Below the pieces are notes generated by a model. The model saw nothing but the letters and a program-made list of their open reading frames with translations, ran no database searches and had not been told where the DNA came from. From Pelomonas sp. Root1444 (lineage in GTDB: Bacteria; Pseudomonadota; Gammaproteobacteria; Burkholderiales; Burkholderiaceae_C), in the NCBI RefSeq assembly GCF_001426885.1, contig NZ_LMFP01000003.1, positions 186,001 to 250,000 of the forward strand: DNA of 64,000 nt, read 5' to 3'. A program made the translations under genes and the position numbers. Of the stretch, positions 1-10,442 are shown piece by piece (position 1 is the stretch's first letter; each line of letters opens with the position of its first letter).

Positions 1-688
1 TGGGGTCGAACCAGTCGTGGCTGTTGTCGGTGGACGGGCCACCGGCCTTCGCCAGCGGGTCGTTGCCACCGCTCCACAGGAACAGCCGGTTGGTGTTGGT
101 GCCGGTCTGCGTGGCGCAGTGGTAGTGGTCGCACAGCGTGAAGGCGCGCGCCAGCGCGAACTGGAAGGGGATGTCCGCCTCCTTGTAGTAGCCCAGCGAA
201 TGCGCCTGCTTGGCGGCCGGCCAGTTGTTCATGCGGCCATGGTCCCAGGCGGCCTGCGCGTCGGGCCAGGCGTGTGGCGTGCCGCTGACGCGCATCACCG
301 CGAAATCCTGCTGCGTGTTCAGGTGGAAGGGCGCGATGGCCGTGCGCTGGCCGCCCCAGTCGGGCCGGCCCGGCACCTTGGCGCCGCCGCCGTTGGGCTG
401 CACAAACACGGTCTTGCCGCTGAACGTGCCCGGGCGGTCCATGACCGGCACCGGAAAGGGGTCAGCAAAACCGCGCACACCGGCCAGCGTGCCGAAGTAG
501 TGGTCGAACGAGCGGTTCTCCTGCGTCAGCACGACGATGTGCTCGACGTCTTGCAGCGTGCCGGTGCGGCGGTGGGCGGGAATGGCCAGCGCGCGTTGGA
601 TGGCGGGCGGGAAGCTGGCCAGCGCGGCACTGGCGCCAACGGCCTGGCCGACGGTCCGCAGGAAGCCGCGGCGATCTTGTTGGGACAT
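1..688 (-). CDS. Phosphocholine-specific phospholipase C, N-terminal part (cut by window edge)
   Basis: This is the first 229 codons of a secreted phosphoesterase that hydrolyses phosphatidylcholine-type lipids in the periplasm or outside the cell. Reading down from the ATG at 688, the protein opens with a Tat-type signal (RRGFLRTVG near residues 6-14, then a hydrophobic Ala-rich stretch). It continues with the family hallmark VVLTQENRSFDHYFGTL near residues 52-68, where the Glu-Asn pair belongs to the metal and active-site region of this phosphoesterase family. Further on it has HYHCATQTGTNTNRLFLWSG, also typical of bacterial phospholipases C. The C-terminal two thirds lie outside the window. 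A GGAG stretch precedes the start. Haemolytic and non-haemolytic forms cannot be told apart from this portion. Confidence 0.85.
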   Translation of the reverse strand, partial: MSQQDRRGFLRTVGQAVGASAALASFPPAIQRALAIPAHRRTGTLQDVEHIVVLTQENRSFDHYFGTLAGVRGFADPFPVPVMDRPGTFSGKTVFVQPNGGGAKVPGRPDWGGQRTAIAPFHLNTQQDFAVMRVSGTPHAWPDAQAAWDHGRMNNWPAAKQAHSLGYYKEADIPFQFALARAFTLCDHYHCATQTGTNTNRLFLWSGGNDPLAKAGGPSTDNSHDWFDP

Positions 689-818
689 GGGGAGCGCTCC
701 GGGGGAAGAGTCGGTAATGGACGGACTCTAGGAACGCCATGTGCAGCGCGCGTGACGGTCGCCGCCCCGGCGGCTCAAGGGTGAAGCCTCAATCGGTGAC
801 GGGCTTGTCATCAAAACG

Positions 819-854
819 AAAAAACCCGCCGAGGGCTGCGCGCCATCGGCGGGT
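819..854 (-). terminator. Rho-independent terminator after guaA
   Basis: On the minus strand an 8-9 bp GC stem (positions 846-854 pairing with 824-832) is followed directly by six T residues (819-824 as A on the plus strand). It lies about 40 bases past the guaA stop and separates guaA from the phospholipase gene. Confidence 0.85.
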
Positions 855-892
855 CGGTCGGTGTCGTGAGAGGGCGGCTCAGCGCCGCGGGC

Positions 893-2479
<1,587 letters not shown>

Positions 2480-2489
2480 GGAGCGTCTT

Positions 2490-3728
2490 TCAGGCGGGCT
2501 GCACGGGCTGCGCCGGCGGGTGGCTGCGGAAGAAACGGAGGGTGATCAGCATGGCCGCGGCTTGCAGCGCCGCGCAGGTGAAGAACGGCAGGCCGATGAC
2601 GACGTCCCCGGGCGGCCGCGTGGACACCCAGCGCAGCAGCTCCAGCGCGACGACCGGCGCGCAGACGGCCATCAGGCTGTTCAACGACGACACGGCACCC
2701 ATGGTGCGGCCCTGGCTGCTGGCATCGGCAGCGTTGGAGATGATGCTCTGCATCGAGGCCGCGGCCATGGCGCCCAGCAGGTTCAGCGCGATGACGATGT
2801 ACATCATCCAGCCCTCGGTGGCGAGGCCGAAGCCAAGGTAAGCCAGTGCCGCCGACGTCATGCCGACGACGGCGAGCCGCTGCGGCGTGAAGCGCTTGAG
2901 CATGGGCTTGAGCAGCACGCCCTGGCTGATGACGGAGACGACGCCCACGGCCAGCAGCGACCAGCCCACCTCGCCCGGGCCCCAACCGAACTTGAACTTG
3001 GTGTACAGCACCCAGCTGGTGTGCAGCATGAACTGCGCGAGCGAAGACAGCGCCAGCACCAGCACCAGCGGGCCGACGCCCTTGAGCCCCGTCAGACCCT
3101 TCAGCGAGGTGACCGGGTTCATCTTGCGCCAGTCCAGCGGCCGGCGCTTCTCGGGCGGCAGCGACTCGGGCAGCACGAAGAAGCCGTAGCACCAGTTGAC
3201 GACCGCCAGCGTGCCGGCGGCATAGAACGGCAGGCGCACGTTGATGTCGCCCAGCAGGCCGCCAATGACCGGGCCCAGCATGAAGCCGACGCCGAACATC
3301 GCGCCCAGTTGCCCGAAGCGCTTGGCGCGATCCTCGCCGGCCGTGATGTCGGCCACATAGGCGTTGGCGATCGCAATGTTGGCCTGCATCGCGCCGGAGA
3401 ACAGCCGCACCACCACCAGCACCCACAGCGCCGGCGCCATGGCGGTCACGAAGAAGCTCAATGCCAGGCCGGCGAAGCCGATCAGCAGCACCGGCCGGCG
3501 GCCGTAGCGGTCGGACAGCGCGCCCAGGACGGGGGAGCCGAAGAAGTTGGCGACGCCGAAGGCCAGCGTGAGCACCAGGAAGCCCAGCGTCTGCTCGTCA
3601 TTGCTGTGCGTGAACACGCCGACGATGTGCGGCAGCACCGGCACGATGAGGCCGATGGAGATCATGTCGATCAGCACGGCGGCCATGATGAACCCCATGG
3701 CCGGGGCACGTGCGGTTTTGGTCGTCAT
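2490..3728 (-). CDS. MFS transporter, TetA/TCR-like drug:H+ antiporter family
   Basis: This is a 412-residue inner-membrane protein with about 12 hydrophobic segments. It has the MFS motif [12 protein letters not shown] near residues 68-78 and a second-half antiporter-type motif [11 protein letters not shown], near 153-162. Overall it resembles tetracycline-efflux-type (TCR/Tet) MFS proteins. Family membership is clear but the substrate is not. It lies between guaB and guaA on the same strand, with only 10 bases to guaA, so it is probably co-transcribed with guaA. That position makes export of purine bases, nucleosides or analogues possible, which is inference only. A terminator after guaB suggests the pump and guaA also need their own promoter or read-through. 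Confidence 0.88.
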   Translation of the reverse strand: MTTKTARAPAMGFIMAAVLIDMISIGLIVPVLPHIVGVFTHSNDEQTLGFLVLTLAFGVANFFGSPVLGALSDRYGRRPVLLIGFAGLALSFFVTAMAPALWVLVVVRLFSGAMQANIAIANAYVADITAGEDRAKRFGQLGAMFGVGFMLGPVIGGLLGDINVRLPFYAAGTLAVVNWCYGFFVLPESLPPEKRRPLDWRKMNPVTSLKGLTGLKGVGPLVLVLALSSLAQFMLHTSWVLYTKFKFGWGPGEVGWSLLAVGVVSVISQGVLLKPMLKRFTPQRLAVVGMTSAALAYLGFGLATEGWMMYIVIALNLLGAMAAASMQSIISNAADASSQGRTMGAVSSLNSLMAVCAPVVALELLRWVSTRPPGDVVIGLPFFTCAALQAAAMLITLRFFRSHPPAQPVQPA

Positions 3729-3740
3729 CAGCGGTCCTGA

Positions 3741-3773
3741 AAAACAAAAACGGGGCGATGTGTCATCGCCCCG
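3741..3773 (-). terminator. Rho-independent terminator between guaB and the MFS gene
   Basis: A perfect 10 bp stem (3764-3773 with 3751-3760, 3-base loop) is followed on the minus strand by TTTTTGTTTT. It lies 18 bases past the guaB stop and only 13 bases before the MFS start codon, so it must end or attenuate guaB transcription. Confidence 0.85.
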
Positions 3774-3790
3774 GTTGGCTCACCGCGCCG

Positions 3791-5260
3791 TCATTCAGCG
3801 CGGTAGTTGGGTGCTTCCTTGGTGATCTGCACGTCGTGGACATGGCTCTCGCGCATGCCCGCCGTCGTGATCTCGACGAACTCGGCCTTGTTCTGCATCT
3901 CTTCGATGGACCCGCAGCCGCAGTAGTGCATCGACGCCTTCAGCCCACCGGCCATCTGGAAGATGACCTGCACAACCGAGCCCTTGTAGGGCACCTGGCC
4001 CTCGATGCCTTCCGGCACCAGCTTGGACGTGTTGGGGTTGTTGGCCGACGTGTCCTGGAAGTAGCGGTCCGCGCTGCCCTTGGCCATCGCGCCCATGGAG
4101 CCCATGCCGCGGTAGCTCTTGAAGGTGCGGCCCTGGTAGAGGATGACCTCGCCCGGGGCTTCCTCGGTGCCGGCGAAGGCGCCGCCCATCATCACGCAGT
4201 CAGCGCCGGCGGCGATGGCCTTGGCCAGGTCACCGGAGTAGCGCACGCCGCCATCGGCGATGACCGGTACGCCGGTGCCCTTCAGCGCCGTGACGACGTT
4301 GTCGATGGCCGTGATCTGCGGCACGCCCACGCCCGCGACGATGCGCGTGGTGCAGATGGAACCGGGACCGATGCCGACCTTGACGCCGTCCGCGCCGGCT
4401 TCCACCAGCGCCAGCGCTGCGGCACCGGTGGCGATGTTGCCGCCGATGACATCGACGTTCGGATACGCGCGCTTGACCCAGCGCACGCGGTCCAGCACGC
4501 CGGCGCTGTGGCCGTGCGCGGTGTCGACGATGAGCGCGTCCACGCCGGCCTTGACCAGCAGCTCGACGCGCTGCTCGGTGTCGTCACCGAAGCCGACCGC
4601 CGCGCCGACACGCAGCTTCCCTTGCGCATCACGCGCCGCGTTGGGGAAGCTGGTCTGCTTGGTGATGTCCTTGGTGGTCATCAAGCCGCGCAGCTCAAAG
4701 GCATCGTTGACGACGACGACGCGCTCCAGCTTGTGCTTGTGCATCAGCGCCTTGGCCTCGTTCAGCGATGCGCCTTCCTTGACGGTGACGAGCTTCTCGG
4801 CCGGCGTCATGATCTCGCTGACACGGGCGTCCATGCGGGTCTCGAAGCGCAGGTCGCGGTTGGTCACGATGCCGATCACGCGCTTGCCTTCGACGACCGG
4901 GAACCCCGAGAAGCCATGCTGGCGGGTCAGCTCCACGGCCTCGCGCACCGTGGCGTTCGGGCCGATGGTCAGCGGCTCGCGGACAACGCCGCTCTCGTAG
5001 CGCTTGACCCGGGCGACTTCACGCGCTTGCGCTTCGGCGCTGAGGTTCTTGTGCACGATGCCGATGCCACCTTCCTGCGCGATCGCGATCGCCAGGCGGG
5101 CCTCGGTCACGGTGTCCATCGCGGCGGACACCAGCGGCAGGTTCAGGGGAATGTTGCGCGACAGGCGGGTCGCAAGGCTGGTGTCACGAGGCAACACCTG
5201 GGAGAACGCTGGCACCAACAGAACATCGTCGAAGGTGAGCGCTTTGCCGAGAAGGCGCAT
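3791..5260 (-). CDS. guaB: Inosine-5'-monophosphate dehydrogenase
   Basis: It oxidises IMP to XMP with NAD+ and is the committed step to guanine nucleotides. The 489-residue chain is of normal length. The TIM barrel is interrupted by two CBS domains, roughly residues 93-150 and 152-210, which normally sense adenine and guanine nucleotides. The catalytic Cys303 sits in [11 protein letters not shown], and the mobile flap region with YFQD and the C-terminal K+-site region are present. It is divergent from the DUF4124 gene with about 59 bases between the start codons. It lies upstream of the MFS gene and guaA. Confidence 0.98.
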   Translation of the reverse strand: MRLLGKALTFDDVLLVPAFSQVLPRDTSLATRLSRNIPLNLPLVSAAMDTVTEARLAIAIAQEGGIGIVHKNLSAEAQAREVARVKRYESGVVREPLTIGPNATVREAVELTRQHGFSGFPVVEGKRVIGIVTNRDLRFETRMDARVSEIMTPAEKLVTVKEGASLNEAKALMHKHKLERVVVVNDAFELRGLMTTKDITKQTSFPNAARDAQGKLRVGAAVGFGDDTEQRVELLVKAGVDALIVDTAHGHSAGVLDRVRWVKRAYPNVDVIGGNIATGAAALALVEAGADGVKVGIGPGSICTTRIVAGVGVPQITAIDNVVTALKGTGVPVIADGGVRYSGDLAKAIAAGADCVMMGGAFAGTEEAPGEVILYQGRTFKSYRGMGSMGAMAKGSADRYFQDTSANNPNTSKLVPEGIEGQVPYKGSVVQVIFQMAGGLKASMHYCGCGSIEEMQNKAEFVEITTAGMRESHVHDVQITKEAPNYRAE

Positions 5261-5319
5261 GAGGAAAGCTCCAGACGCAAAGCGGCATTATACGGAGGTG
5301 CCGCCGCTACACTGAGCCC

Positions 5320-5832
5320 ATGCGTCACAAGCCTCTGTTCATCGCATTGATCGGCCTGGTTCTTGCCGCATCCGCCCATGCCCAATGGAAGTGGCGCGAT
5401 GCCAAGGGCAATGTGCAGTACAGCGACCGCCCGCCGCCGCCCGGCACGCAGGACAAGGACATCCTGCAGCGTCCCGTCGCCGCGTCCCGCAGCGTCGTCA
5501 TCGTGCCGGCCGGCCAACCGGCCGCGGCGTCCGCCGCAGCCTCTGCACCCAGGTCCGCCGCGAGCGGCCCGACCAAGGCCGAGCAGGATGCAGCCGCGCG
5601 GGCCAAGCAGGAGCAGGACAAGGACGCTGCCAAGCAGAAGGAAGAAGAGCGCCGCGTCGCCGCACAACGCCGTGAGAACTGCAGCCGCGCCCAGGCGGGG
5701 TTGCGCGACCTGCAGAGCGGCACGCGCATCACCCGCACCAACGACAAGGGCGAGCGCGTCTTCATGGACGAAGCGCAGATCGCCACAGAAGTCGCCCGCG
5801 CACGCGACGTGATCAGCAGCGAGTGCCGGTAG
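5320..5832 (+). CDS. DUF4124-domain envelope protein
   Basis: This is a 170-residue predicted secreted protein. A signal peptide covers about residues 1-21 (cleavage after SAHA). The DUF4124 signature follows at once (W-W-D-x-x-G-x-x-Y-S-D-x-P-P, here WKWRDAKGNVQYSDRPPPPG at 23-42). The middle is rich in Ala, Lys and Glu and probably forms a coiled coil. A C-terminal segment has two cysteines that may form a disulfide. The function of DUF4124 is unknown and proteins of this type are common in beta-proteobacteria. The gene is convergent with rnfH, with 7 bases between the stops. Confidence 0.85.
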   Translation: MRHKPLFIALIGLVLAASAHAQWKWRDAKGNVQYSDRPPPPGTQDKDILQRPVAASRSVVIVPAGQPAAASAAASAPRSAASGPTKAEQDAAARAKQEQDKDAAKQKEEERRVAAQRRENCSRAQAGLRDLQSGTRITRTNDKGERVFMDEAQIATEVARARDVISSECR

Positions 5833-5839
5833 CGGCCCG

Positions 5840-6154
5840 TCAGCCGCCGGCCTTGGGGCGGTGGCGCGACACGATGCGCTCGCCACGCTTGGCATAGCGC
5901 AGCCGCCGCGCCTCCTTGGGATCGACGGTCAATGGGCGGTAGACCTCGATGCGGTCACGTTCACGCAGCAGCGTCTCCAGCGGACGGACGCGCCCCCAGA
6001 TGCCGATGCGCAGTTGATCGAGCGGCTGAGCGTGCGCCGCGACGAAATCGCCGCAGCCGCGCAATGCGGCGCCGAGCGTGGCGCCCTCCTCCACCTCCAG
6101 CCAGCGGTGCTGCACATCGCCCGCCTGCGGGCTCCAGACGAGCTCAACGCGCAC
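5840..6154 (-). CDS. rnfH: RnfH-family ubiquitin-like protein
   Basis: This is a small beta-grasp (ubiquitin-like) protein of about 104 residues. It has the family's RIGIWGR near the middle and YRPLTVDPKEARRLR near the end, where DPKxxRRxR is the typical RnfH tail. It follows ratA, its usual partner gene, and its molecular role is not established. I chose the GTG at 6154, which overlaps the ratA stop and gives the normal family start VRVELVW. An ATG at 6172 in the same frame would add six residues and a longer overlap. Confidence 0.85.
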   Translation of the reverse strand: MRVELVWSPQAGDVQHRWLEVEEGATLGAALRGCGDFVAAHAQPLDQLRIGIWGRVRPLETLLRERDRIEVYRPLTVDPKEARRLRYAKRGERIVSRHRPKAGG

Positions 6155-6602
6155 CGTAGAGACCTTCCGCACGCTGCACGAAGCTGTCGACGAAGGTGTT
6201 GGCGATGCGGTCGAACACGGGGCTGACGACGGCCTCCAGCGTGCCGCTGCTGAAGGCGTAGTTCAATTCGAAGACGACCTTGCACGCCGTGGGCTCGCCT
6301 TCGGTGCCGGGCTTGTTGAGCGGCAGGAACTGCCACAGGCCGTCGAGGCGCGAGAACGGGCCGTCGACCAGTTCCATGTCGACGCTGCGGCCATCCTCGT
6401 TGCGGTTGCGCGTCGTGAAGGCGTGGCGCACGCCGGCGTAGGCCAGGTGCAGGCGCGCCGTGACGGTGTCGTCCTCGCGGGCCAGCACATCGACCTTGCT
6501 GCACCAGGGCAGGAACTCGGGATAACGCTCCACCGCGGTGACCAGCTCGTACATCTCCCGCGGCGTGTACCAGAGCAGAACGGACTTTTTGACCTGCTTC
6601 AT
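6144..6602 (-). CDS. ratA: RatA/Coq10-type START-domain protein
   Basis: This is a 152-residue START-like lipid-binding protein, homologous to Coq10, which assists ubiquinone-dependent respiration. In E. coli it was named RatA for an effect on 70S ribosome assembly. Recognisable features are the opening KKSVLLWYTPREMYELV, the VERYPEFLPWC segment and the FELNYAFSS segment. The ratA-rnfH pair divergent from smpB is a conserved neighbourhood in proteobacteria, with 47 bases between the ratA and smpB start codons here. The toxin label often given to this family does not mean a toxin-antitoxin module in this context. Confidence 0.92.
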   Translation of the reverse strand: MKQVKKSVLLWYTPREMYELVTAVERYPEFLPWCSKVDVLAREDDTVTARLHLAYAGVRHAFTTRNRNEDGRSVDMELVDGPFSRLDGLWQFLPLNKPGTEGEPTACKVVFELNYAFSSGTLEAVVSPVFDRIANTFVDSFVQRAEGLYGAR

Positions 6603-6649
6603 AGAATGCCCGGATTGTAAGAAGGCCCCCGGGCCCCACCTGTGCTCCC

Positions 6650-7108
6650 ATGTCCATCGCCGAGAACCGCCGCGCCCGTTACGACTACCACATCGAAGAG
6701 CAATTCGAGGCCGGCGTCGTGCTGTCGGGCTGGGAGATCAAGGCCATCCGCGCGGGCCAGGTCCAGCTGACCGATGGCTACGTGATGATCAAGGACGGCG
6801 AGCTGTTCCTGATCGGCTGCCGCATCAACGCGCTGCGCAGTGCGTCCACGCACGTGACGCCCGAGGCCGACCGCACGAAGAAGCTGCTGATGCACAAGGC
6901 CGAGATCAAGCGGCTGGTGGGCAAGGTGGAGCAGCGCGGCTTCACGCTGGTGCCGCTGAACCTGCACTACAAGGGCGGCCGCGTGAAGGCCGACATCGCG
7001 CTGGCCAAGGGCAAGGCCCAGCATGACAAGCGCGAGACGGAGAAGAAGCGGGATTGGGAGCGCGAGAAGGGGCAGCTCATGCGGCACAAGGTGTCAAACA
7101 AGAGCTGA
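6650..7108 (+). CDS. smpB: SsrA-binding protein SmpB
   Basis: It binds tmRNA and brings it to stalled ribosomes for trans-translation. The 152-residue length is normal. The OB-fold core includes [13 protein letters not shown] and [14 protein letters not shown]. The positively charged tail ([19 protein letters not shown]) normally enters the ribosomal mRNA channel. The 3' end overlaps the convergent metC gene by 15 bases. No tmRNA gene was recognised in the window. Confidence 0.98.
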   Translation: MSIAENRRARYDYHIEEQFEAGVVLSGWEIKAIRAGQVQLTDGYVMIKDGELFLIGCRINALRSASTHVTPEADRTKKLLMHKAEIKRLVGKVEQRGFTLVPLNLHYKGGRVKADIALAKGKAQHDKRETEKKRDWEREKGQLMRHKVSNKS

Positions 7109-8281
7109 CAACGCCTGCGCTATGTCGGCCTTCAGGTCGGCGGCGTCTTCCAGGCCGATCGCGAACCGCACCAGCGTGCCGCCGTCGAACGGCAGCGGCA
7201 GGTCGCGGCTGCGGCTCATGTCGTAGGGCACGGCCAGGCTCATCGGGCCGGCCCAGGAGTAGCCGATGCCGAACAGCTGCAGCGCGTCCACGAAGGCGTC
7301 GACCTGGGCCGGGCTGTATTCGGGCTTGAACACGGCCGAGAACAAGCAGGCGGCCCCTGCGCCGCCGACAGCCAGCCAGTGCTCATGCCCCGGCGAGCCG
7401 GGCAGCGCCGGATGGAAGACCCGCGCCACCTCGGGCCGGCCGGCCATCCAGCTCGCCAGTTGGCGCGTCACGCGGTCCTGCGATTCGTAGCGCAACTGCA
7501 GCGTCGGCAGGCCACGCAGCACCAGCTCCACGTCGTTCTGGCCCAGCCCATAGCCGAGGTGCTCATGCGCATGGTTCAGGCGGTCGTGCAACTTGCGGTC
7601 GCGCGTGCAGACCGAGCCCATCAGCACGTCCGCGCCGCCGCTGGGATATTTGGTCAGCGCCTGCATGACGATGTCGGCGCCGAGGCCGGGATGGGTGTCA
7701 GGCGCCGGCTCGAAGCCGTTGAAGGCGAGGCCCGCGCCCCAGGTGTTGTCCAGCGCCGTGACGACGCCGCGTTGCCGGCAGGCGGCCAGCGTGCCCAGCA
7801 GGTCGGGGAACTCCAGCGTGATCGAGCCCGCCGCCTCCAGCCAGACCAGCCTGGTGTTGTCGCGCAGCTCCGGCACGGCCAGCGGGTCATAGAAGCGGTG
7901 CGTGACGCCCCATTGCGGCAACCAGGACTGGGTCAGGTAACGGTTCTGGCCGTAGACGTTGTCCGGCACCAGCACCTCGTCGCCCGGGCGCAGTATGGCC
8001 AGCGACGGCAGCGTCACCGCAGCCAGGCCGCTGGGCACCAGCAGGCAATGCTCGGCATGCTCCAGCGTGGCCAGACGTGCGGCCAGCGTGTAGCTCGTCG
8101 GCGTGCCGTGCAGGCCGTAGCGGTAGGTCAGGCCGTCGCGCGGCCGCGGCTTGTGCAGGTCGGCCGTGTCCTTGAATAGCACGGTCGAGGCCTTGGCCAC
8201 CGGCACGGGCACCGCGTCCCAGCCTTCGGGGGCGCGGTAGGGGTGGTGGATCAGCTCGGTGCTGGGGGCTCTCTTGCTCAT
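7094..8281 (-). CDS. metC: Cystathionine beta-lyase (Cys/Met metabolism PLP enzyme)
   Basis: This cytoplasmic PLP enzyme cleaves cystathionine to homocysteine, pyruvate and ammonia in methionine synthesis. The 395-residue chain has the PLP-binding lysine K211 in [15 protein letters not shown]. It also has the cofactor-contact segments [10 protein letters not shown] (near 54-63) and LDNTWGAG (near 178-184), in which Trp follows the conserved Thr, as in cystathionine beta-lyases. Other gamma-family activities cannot be fully excluded from sequence alone. Its ATG overlaps the rimO stop codon (ATGA), so it is translationally coupled downstream of rimO. Confidence 0.92.
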   Translation of the reverse strand: MSKRAPSTELIHHPYRAPEGWDAVPVPVAKASTVLFKDTADLHKPRPRDGLTYRYGLHGTPTSYTLAARLATLEHAEHCLLVPSGLAAVTLPSLAILRPGDEVLVPDNVYGQNRYLTQSWLPQWGVTHRFYDPLAVPELRDNTRLVWLEAAGSITLEFPDLLGTLAACRQRGVVTALDNTWGAGLAFNGFEPAPDTHPGLGADIVMQALTKYPSGGADVLMGSVCTRDRKLHDRLNHAHEHLGYGLGQNDVELVLRGLPTLQLRYESQDRVTRQLASWMAGRPEVARVFHPALPGSPGHEHWLAVGGAGAACLFSAVFKPEYSPAQVDAFVDALQLFGIGYSWAGPMSLAVPYDMSRSRDLPLPFDGGTLVRFAIGLEDAADLKADIAQALSALV

Positions 8282-9681
8282 CAGACCAAGCTTGCCACGA
8301 GGTCATGGCCATCAGCCGCCACGACGCGGGCACGCACGAAGTCGCCGACCTTCATCGTCTTGCTGGCCTTCTCCGGCGGCAGGATCTTGACGGTGCCATC
8401 GATCTCCGGCGCGTCGGCATATGAACGCCCCACCCCGCCCTTGCGGCCCAGGGCCGGGGCGGCATCGACCAGCACCTGCAGCGTCTGGCCCACGCGGGCC
8501 TGCAGCTTGGCGGCCGAGACCTGCTCGGCGACCGCCATGAAGCGCGCACGGCGCTCCTCGCGCACTTCCGCGGGCAGCGCGCCGGGGATGTCGTTGGCGC
8601 TGGCGCCCTCGACGGGCGAGTAGGCGAAGCAGCCCGCGCGGTCGATCTGCGCTTCCTTCATGAAGTCCAGCAGGTACTGGAACTCGGCCTCGGTCTCGCC
8701 GGGGAAGCCGGCGATGAAGGTCGAGCGGATGACCAGGTCCGGGCAGGCCTCGCGCCAGCGCAGGATGCGCTCCATGTTCTTCTCGCCGTTGGCCGGGCGC
8801 TTCATGCGCTTGAGCACGTCCGGGTGGGCGTGCTGGAAGGGCACGTCCAGGTAGGGCAGCACCAGGCCTTCGGCCATCATCGGCAGCACTTCATCCACGT
8901 GCGGATAGGGATAGACGTAGTGCAGGCGCACCCAGGCGCCATAGGGCTTGGCGATCTCGCCGAGCTGGGCGACGAGGTCCAGCATGCGGGTCTTGACCGG
9001 CTTGCCGTCCCAGAAGCCCATGCGGTACTTCACGTCCACGCCGTAGGCCGAGGTGTCCTGGCTGATGACCAGCAGCTCCTTCACGCCGCTCTCGAACAGC
9101 GCGCGGGCTTCGTTCAGCACGTCGCCGATGGGGCGGGACACCAGGTCGCCGCGCATGCTGGGGATGATGCAGAACGAGCAGCGGTGGTTGCAGCCTTCGC
9201 TGATCTTCAGATAGGCGTAGTGCTTGGGCGTCAGCTTGACACCGTAGCTGGGCACCAGGTCGACGAAGGGGTCGTGGGGCTTGGGCACATGGGTGTGCAC
9301 CGCGTCCATCACCTCCTGCGTCGCATGCGGGCCGGTGACGGCCAGCACGCTGGGATGCATCTCGCGCACCAGGCTGCCGGCATCGGTGCTGGCCGCGCCG
9401 GCCTTGGCGCCCAGGCAGCCGGTCACGATGACCCTGCCGTTCTCCGCCAGCGCCTCGCCGATGGTGTCCAGGCTTTCCTTGACGGCGTCGTCGATGAAGC
9501 CGCAGGTATTGACGATCACCAGGTCGGCGCCGGCAAAGGTCTTGGAAGTCTCGTAGCCCTCGGCGCGCAGTTGCGTGAGGATCAGTTCGCTGTCGGTGAG
9601 AGCTTTCGGGCAGCCCAGCGAGACAAAGCCGATCTTGGGCGCGGCGGCCGGCGGAGCGGCAAGGGTGGCAGGTTCATTCAT
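8281..9681 (-). CDS. rimO: Ribosomal protein uS12 methylthiotransferase
   Basis: This radical-SAM enzyme adds a methylthio group to the conserved aspartate of ribosomal protein S12. The 466-residue chain contains all expected parts. The N-terminal UPF0004 cluster ligands are Cys24, Cys60 and Cys89. The radical-SAM triad is Cys164, Cys168 and Cys171 in [12 protein letters not shown], and a C-terminal TRAM domain occupies about the last 65 residues. No clear Shine-Dalgarno precedes the ATG, which lies in a small hairpin (9679-9700). It is 27 bases downstream of phaR and overlaps metC. Confidence 0.97.
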   Translation of the reverse strand: MNEPATLAAPPAAAPKIGFVSLGCPKALTDSELILTQLRAEGYETSKTFAGADLVIVNTCGFIDDAVKESLDTIGEALAENGRVIVTGCLGAKAGAASTDAGSLVREMHPSVLAVTGPHATQEVMDAVHTHVPKPHDPFVDLVPSYGVKLTPKHYAYLKISEGCNHRCSFCIIPSMRGDLVSRPIGDVLNEARALFESGVKELLVISQDTSAYGVDVKYRMGFWDGKPVKTRMLDLVAQLGEIAKPYGAWVRLHYVYPYPHVDEVLPMMAEGLVLPYLDVPFQHAHPDVLKRMKRPANGEKNMERILRWREACPDLVIRSTFIAGFPGETEAEFQYLLDFMKEAQIDRAGCFAYSPVEGASANDIPGALPAEVREERRARFMAVAEQVSAAKLQARVGQTLQVLVDAAPALGRKGGVGRSYADAPEIDGTVKILPPEKASKTMKVGDFVRARVVAADGHDLVASLV

Positions 9682-9708
9682 CGCCGCATTTTCGGCGATG
9701 TCACTGCA

Positions 9709-10257
9709 TCAGGGCTTTTTGGTGCCCGGTGGCGCGGTGAAAGGGAAGATCACGCCGGCATTTTTCAACTGTTCCTGCCACTGGTTCATCAGCGTCTTGG
9801 ACTGCTCGGCATAACCGCCCATCAGCCCTGTCCATGCCTCGGGGCTGAACGGCATGCCGGGCTTCTGCTCGGTGAAGCGCTGCTGCATGTCGGTGAAGGC
9901 CTGCATCTGGCGCTCCAGCAGCCCGCCCATCACGCCCTGCATCGCGTGGCCGTAGAAACGGATGATCTGGGCCAGCGAGCTGGTCGAGAACATCGGCACG
10001 CCGCCGGTCTCCTCCTCCAGGATGATCTGCAACAGGATGGAGCGGGTCAGGTCCTCCTGCGTCTTGGCGTCGTGCACCTCGAAGTCGATGCCTTCCAGCA
10101 CCATGCGCTTGACGTCGGCCAGCGTGATGTAGCTGCTGGTCTGCGTGTCGTAGAGGCGGCGGTTGGGGTACTTCTTGAGGATGCGCAGCCCGGGCTTGAC
10201 CGCGTCGGCGGCGGGCTGGTCACTCGTGGATGCCGGCTTTTTGCGGGCAGTCGCCAT
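9709..10257 (-). CDS. phaR: Polyhydroxyalkanoate synthesis repressor
   Basis: This is a 182-residue DNA- and PHA-binding regulator that represses phasin and PHA genes until granules form. The PHB/PHA accumulation regulator domain covers about residues 25-85 (ILKKYPNRRLYDTQTSSYIT, then a helical QEDLTRSILLQIILEEE). A C-terminal helical part follows with LMNQWQEQLKNAG. The N-terminal tail is Lys/Ala-rich. It implies that the organism stores PHA. It heads the phaR-rimO-metC run on this strand. Confidence 0.95.
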   Translation of the reverse strand: MATARKKPASTSDQPAADAVKPGLRILKKYPNRRLYDTQTSSYITLADVKRMVLEGIDFEVHDAKTQEDLTRSILLQIILEEETGGVPMFSTSSLAQIIRFYGHAMQGVMGGLLERQMQAFTDMQQRFTEQKPGMPFSPEAWTGLMGGYAEQSKTLMNQWQEQLKNAGVIFPFTAPPGTKKP

Positions 10258-10379
10258 GCGGGAATCTCCTGGTGCGGTGCAGCAAATTCTGGCAGATGCC
10301 GATGGCGTCGCTGGACGGGTTTACCTGGGCCCGCTGGCTAAAACGCGGGACACGGGACATTCGTTGATTTGCCTCAAAT

Positions 10380-10398
10380 GATAATGATTCTCATTTGA
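10380..10398 (+). promoter_or_regulatory. Fur box upstream of a TonB receptor
   Basis: The 19-mer GATAATGATTCTCATTTGA matches the classical Fur consensus at 14 of 19 positions, including the first nine. It sits in a larger AT-rich inverted repeat (10375-10397) in an otherwise GC-rich region. It is 45 bases upstream of the receptor ATG, so the receptor and its PepSY partner are expected to be repressed by iron-loaded Fur. Confidence 0.85.
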
Positions 10399-10442
10399 TT
10401 TAACATGCCGGACTCCAAAACAATCTGTCCCGCGCCCCGTCA

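Noticed and set aside
5840-6602. ratA-rnfH as a toxin-antitoxin system
   Set aside because: The family is a Coq10-like START protein and a ubiquitin-like protein in a conserved housekeeping neighbourhood; there is no antitoxin-type gene.
9679-9700. Hairpin at the rimO start as a terminator of phaR
   Set aside because: The stem is short and no T-run follows on the minus strand; at most it affects rimO translation.
8824-10341. A 505-codon plus-strand frame opposite rimO and phaR
   Set aside because: It is low-complexity and shadows two clear genes; no start signal or family match.
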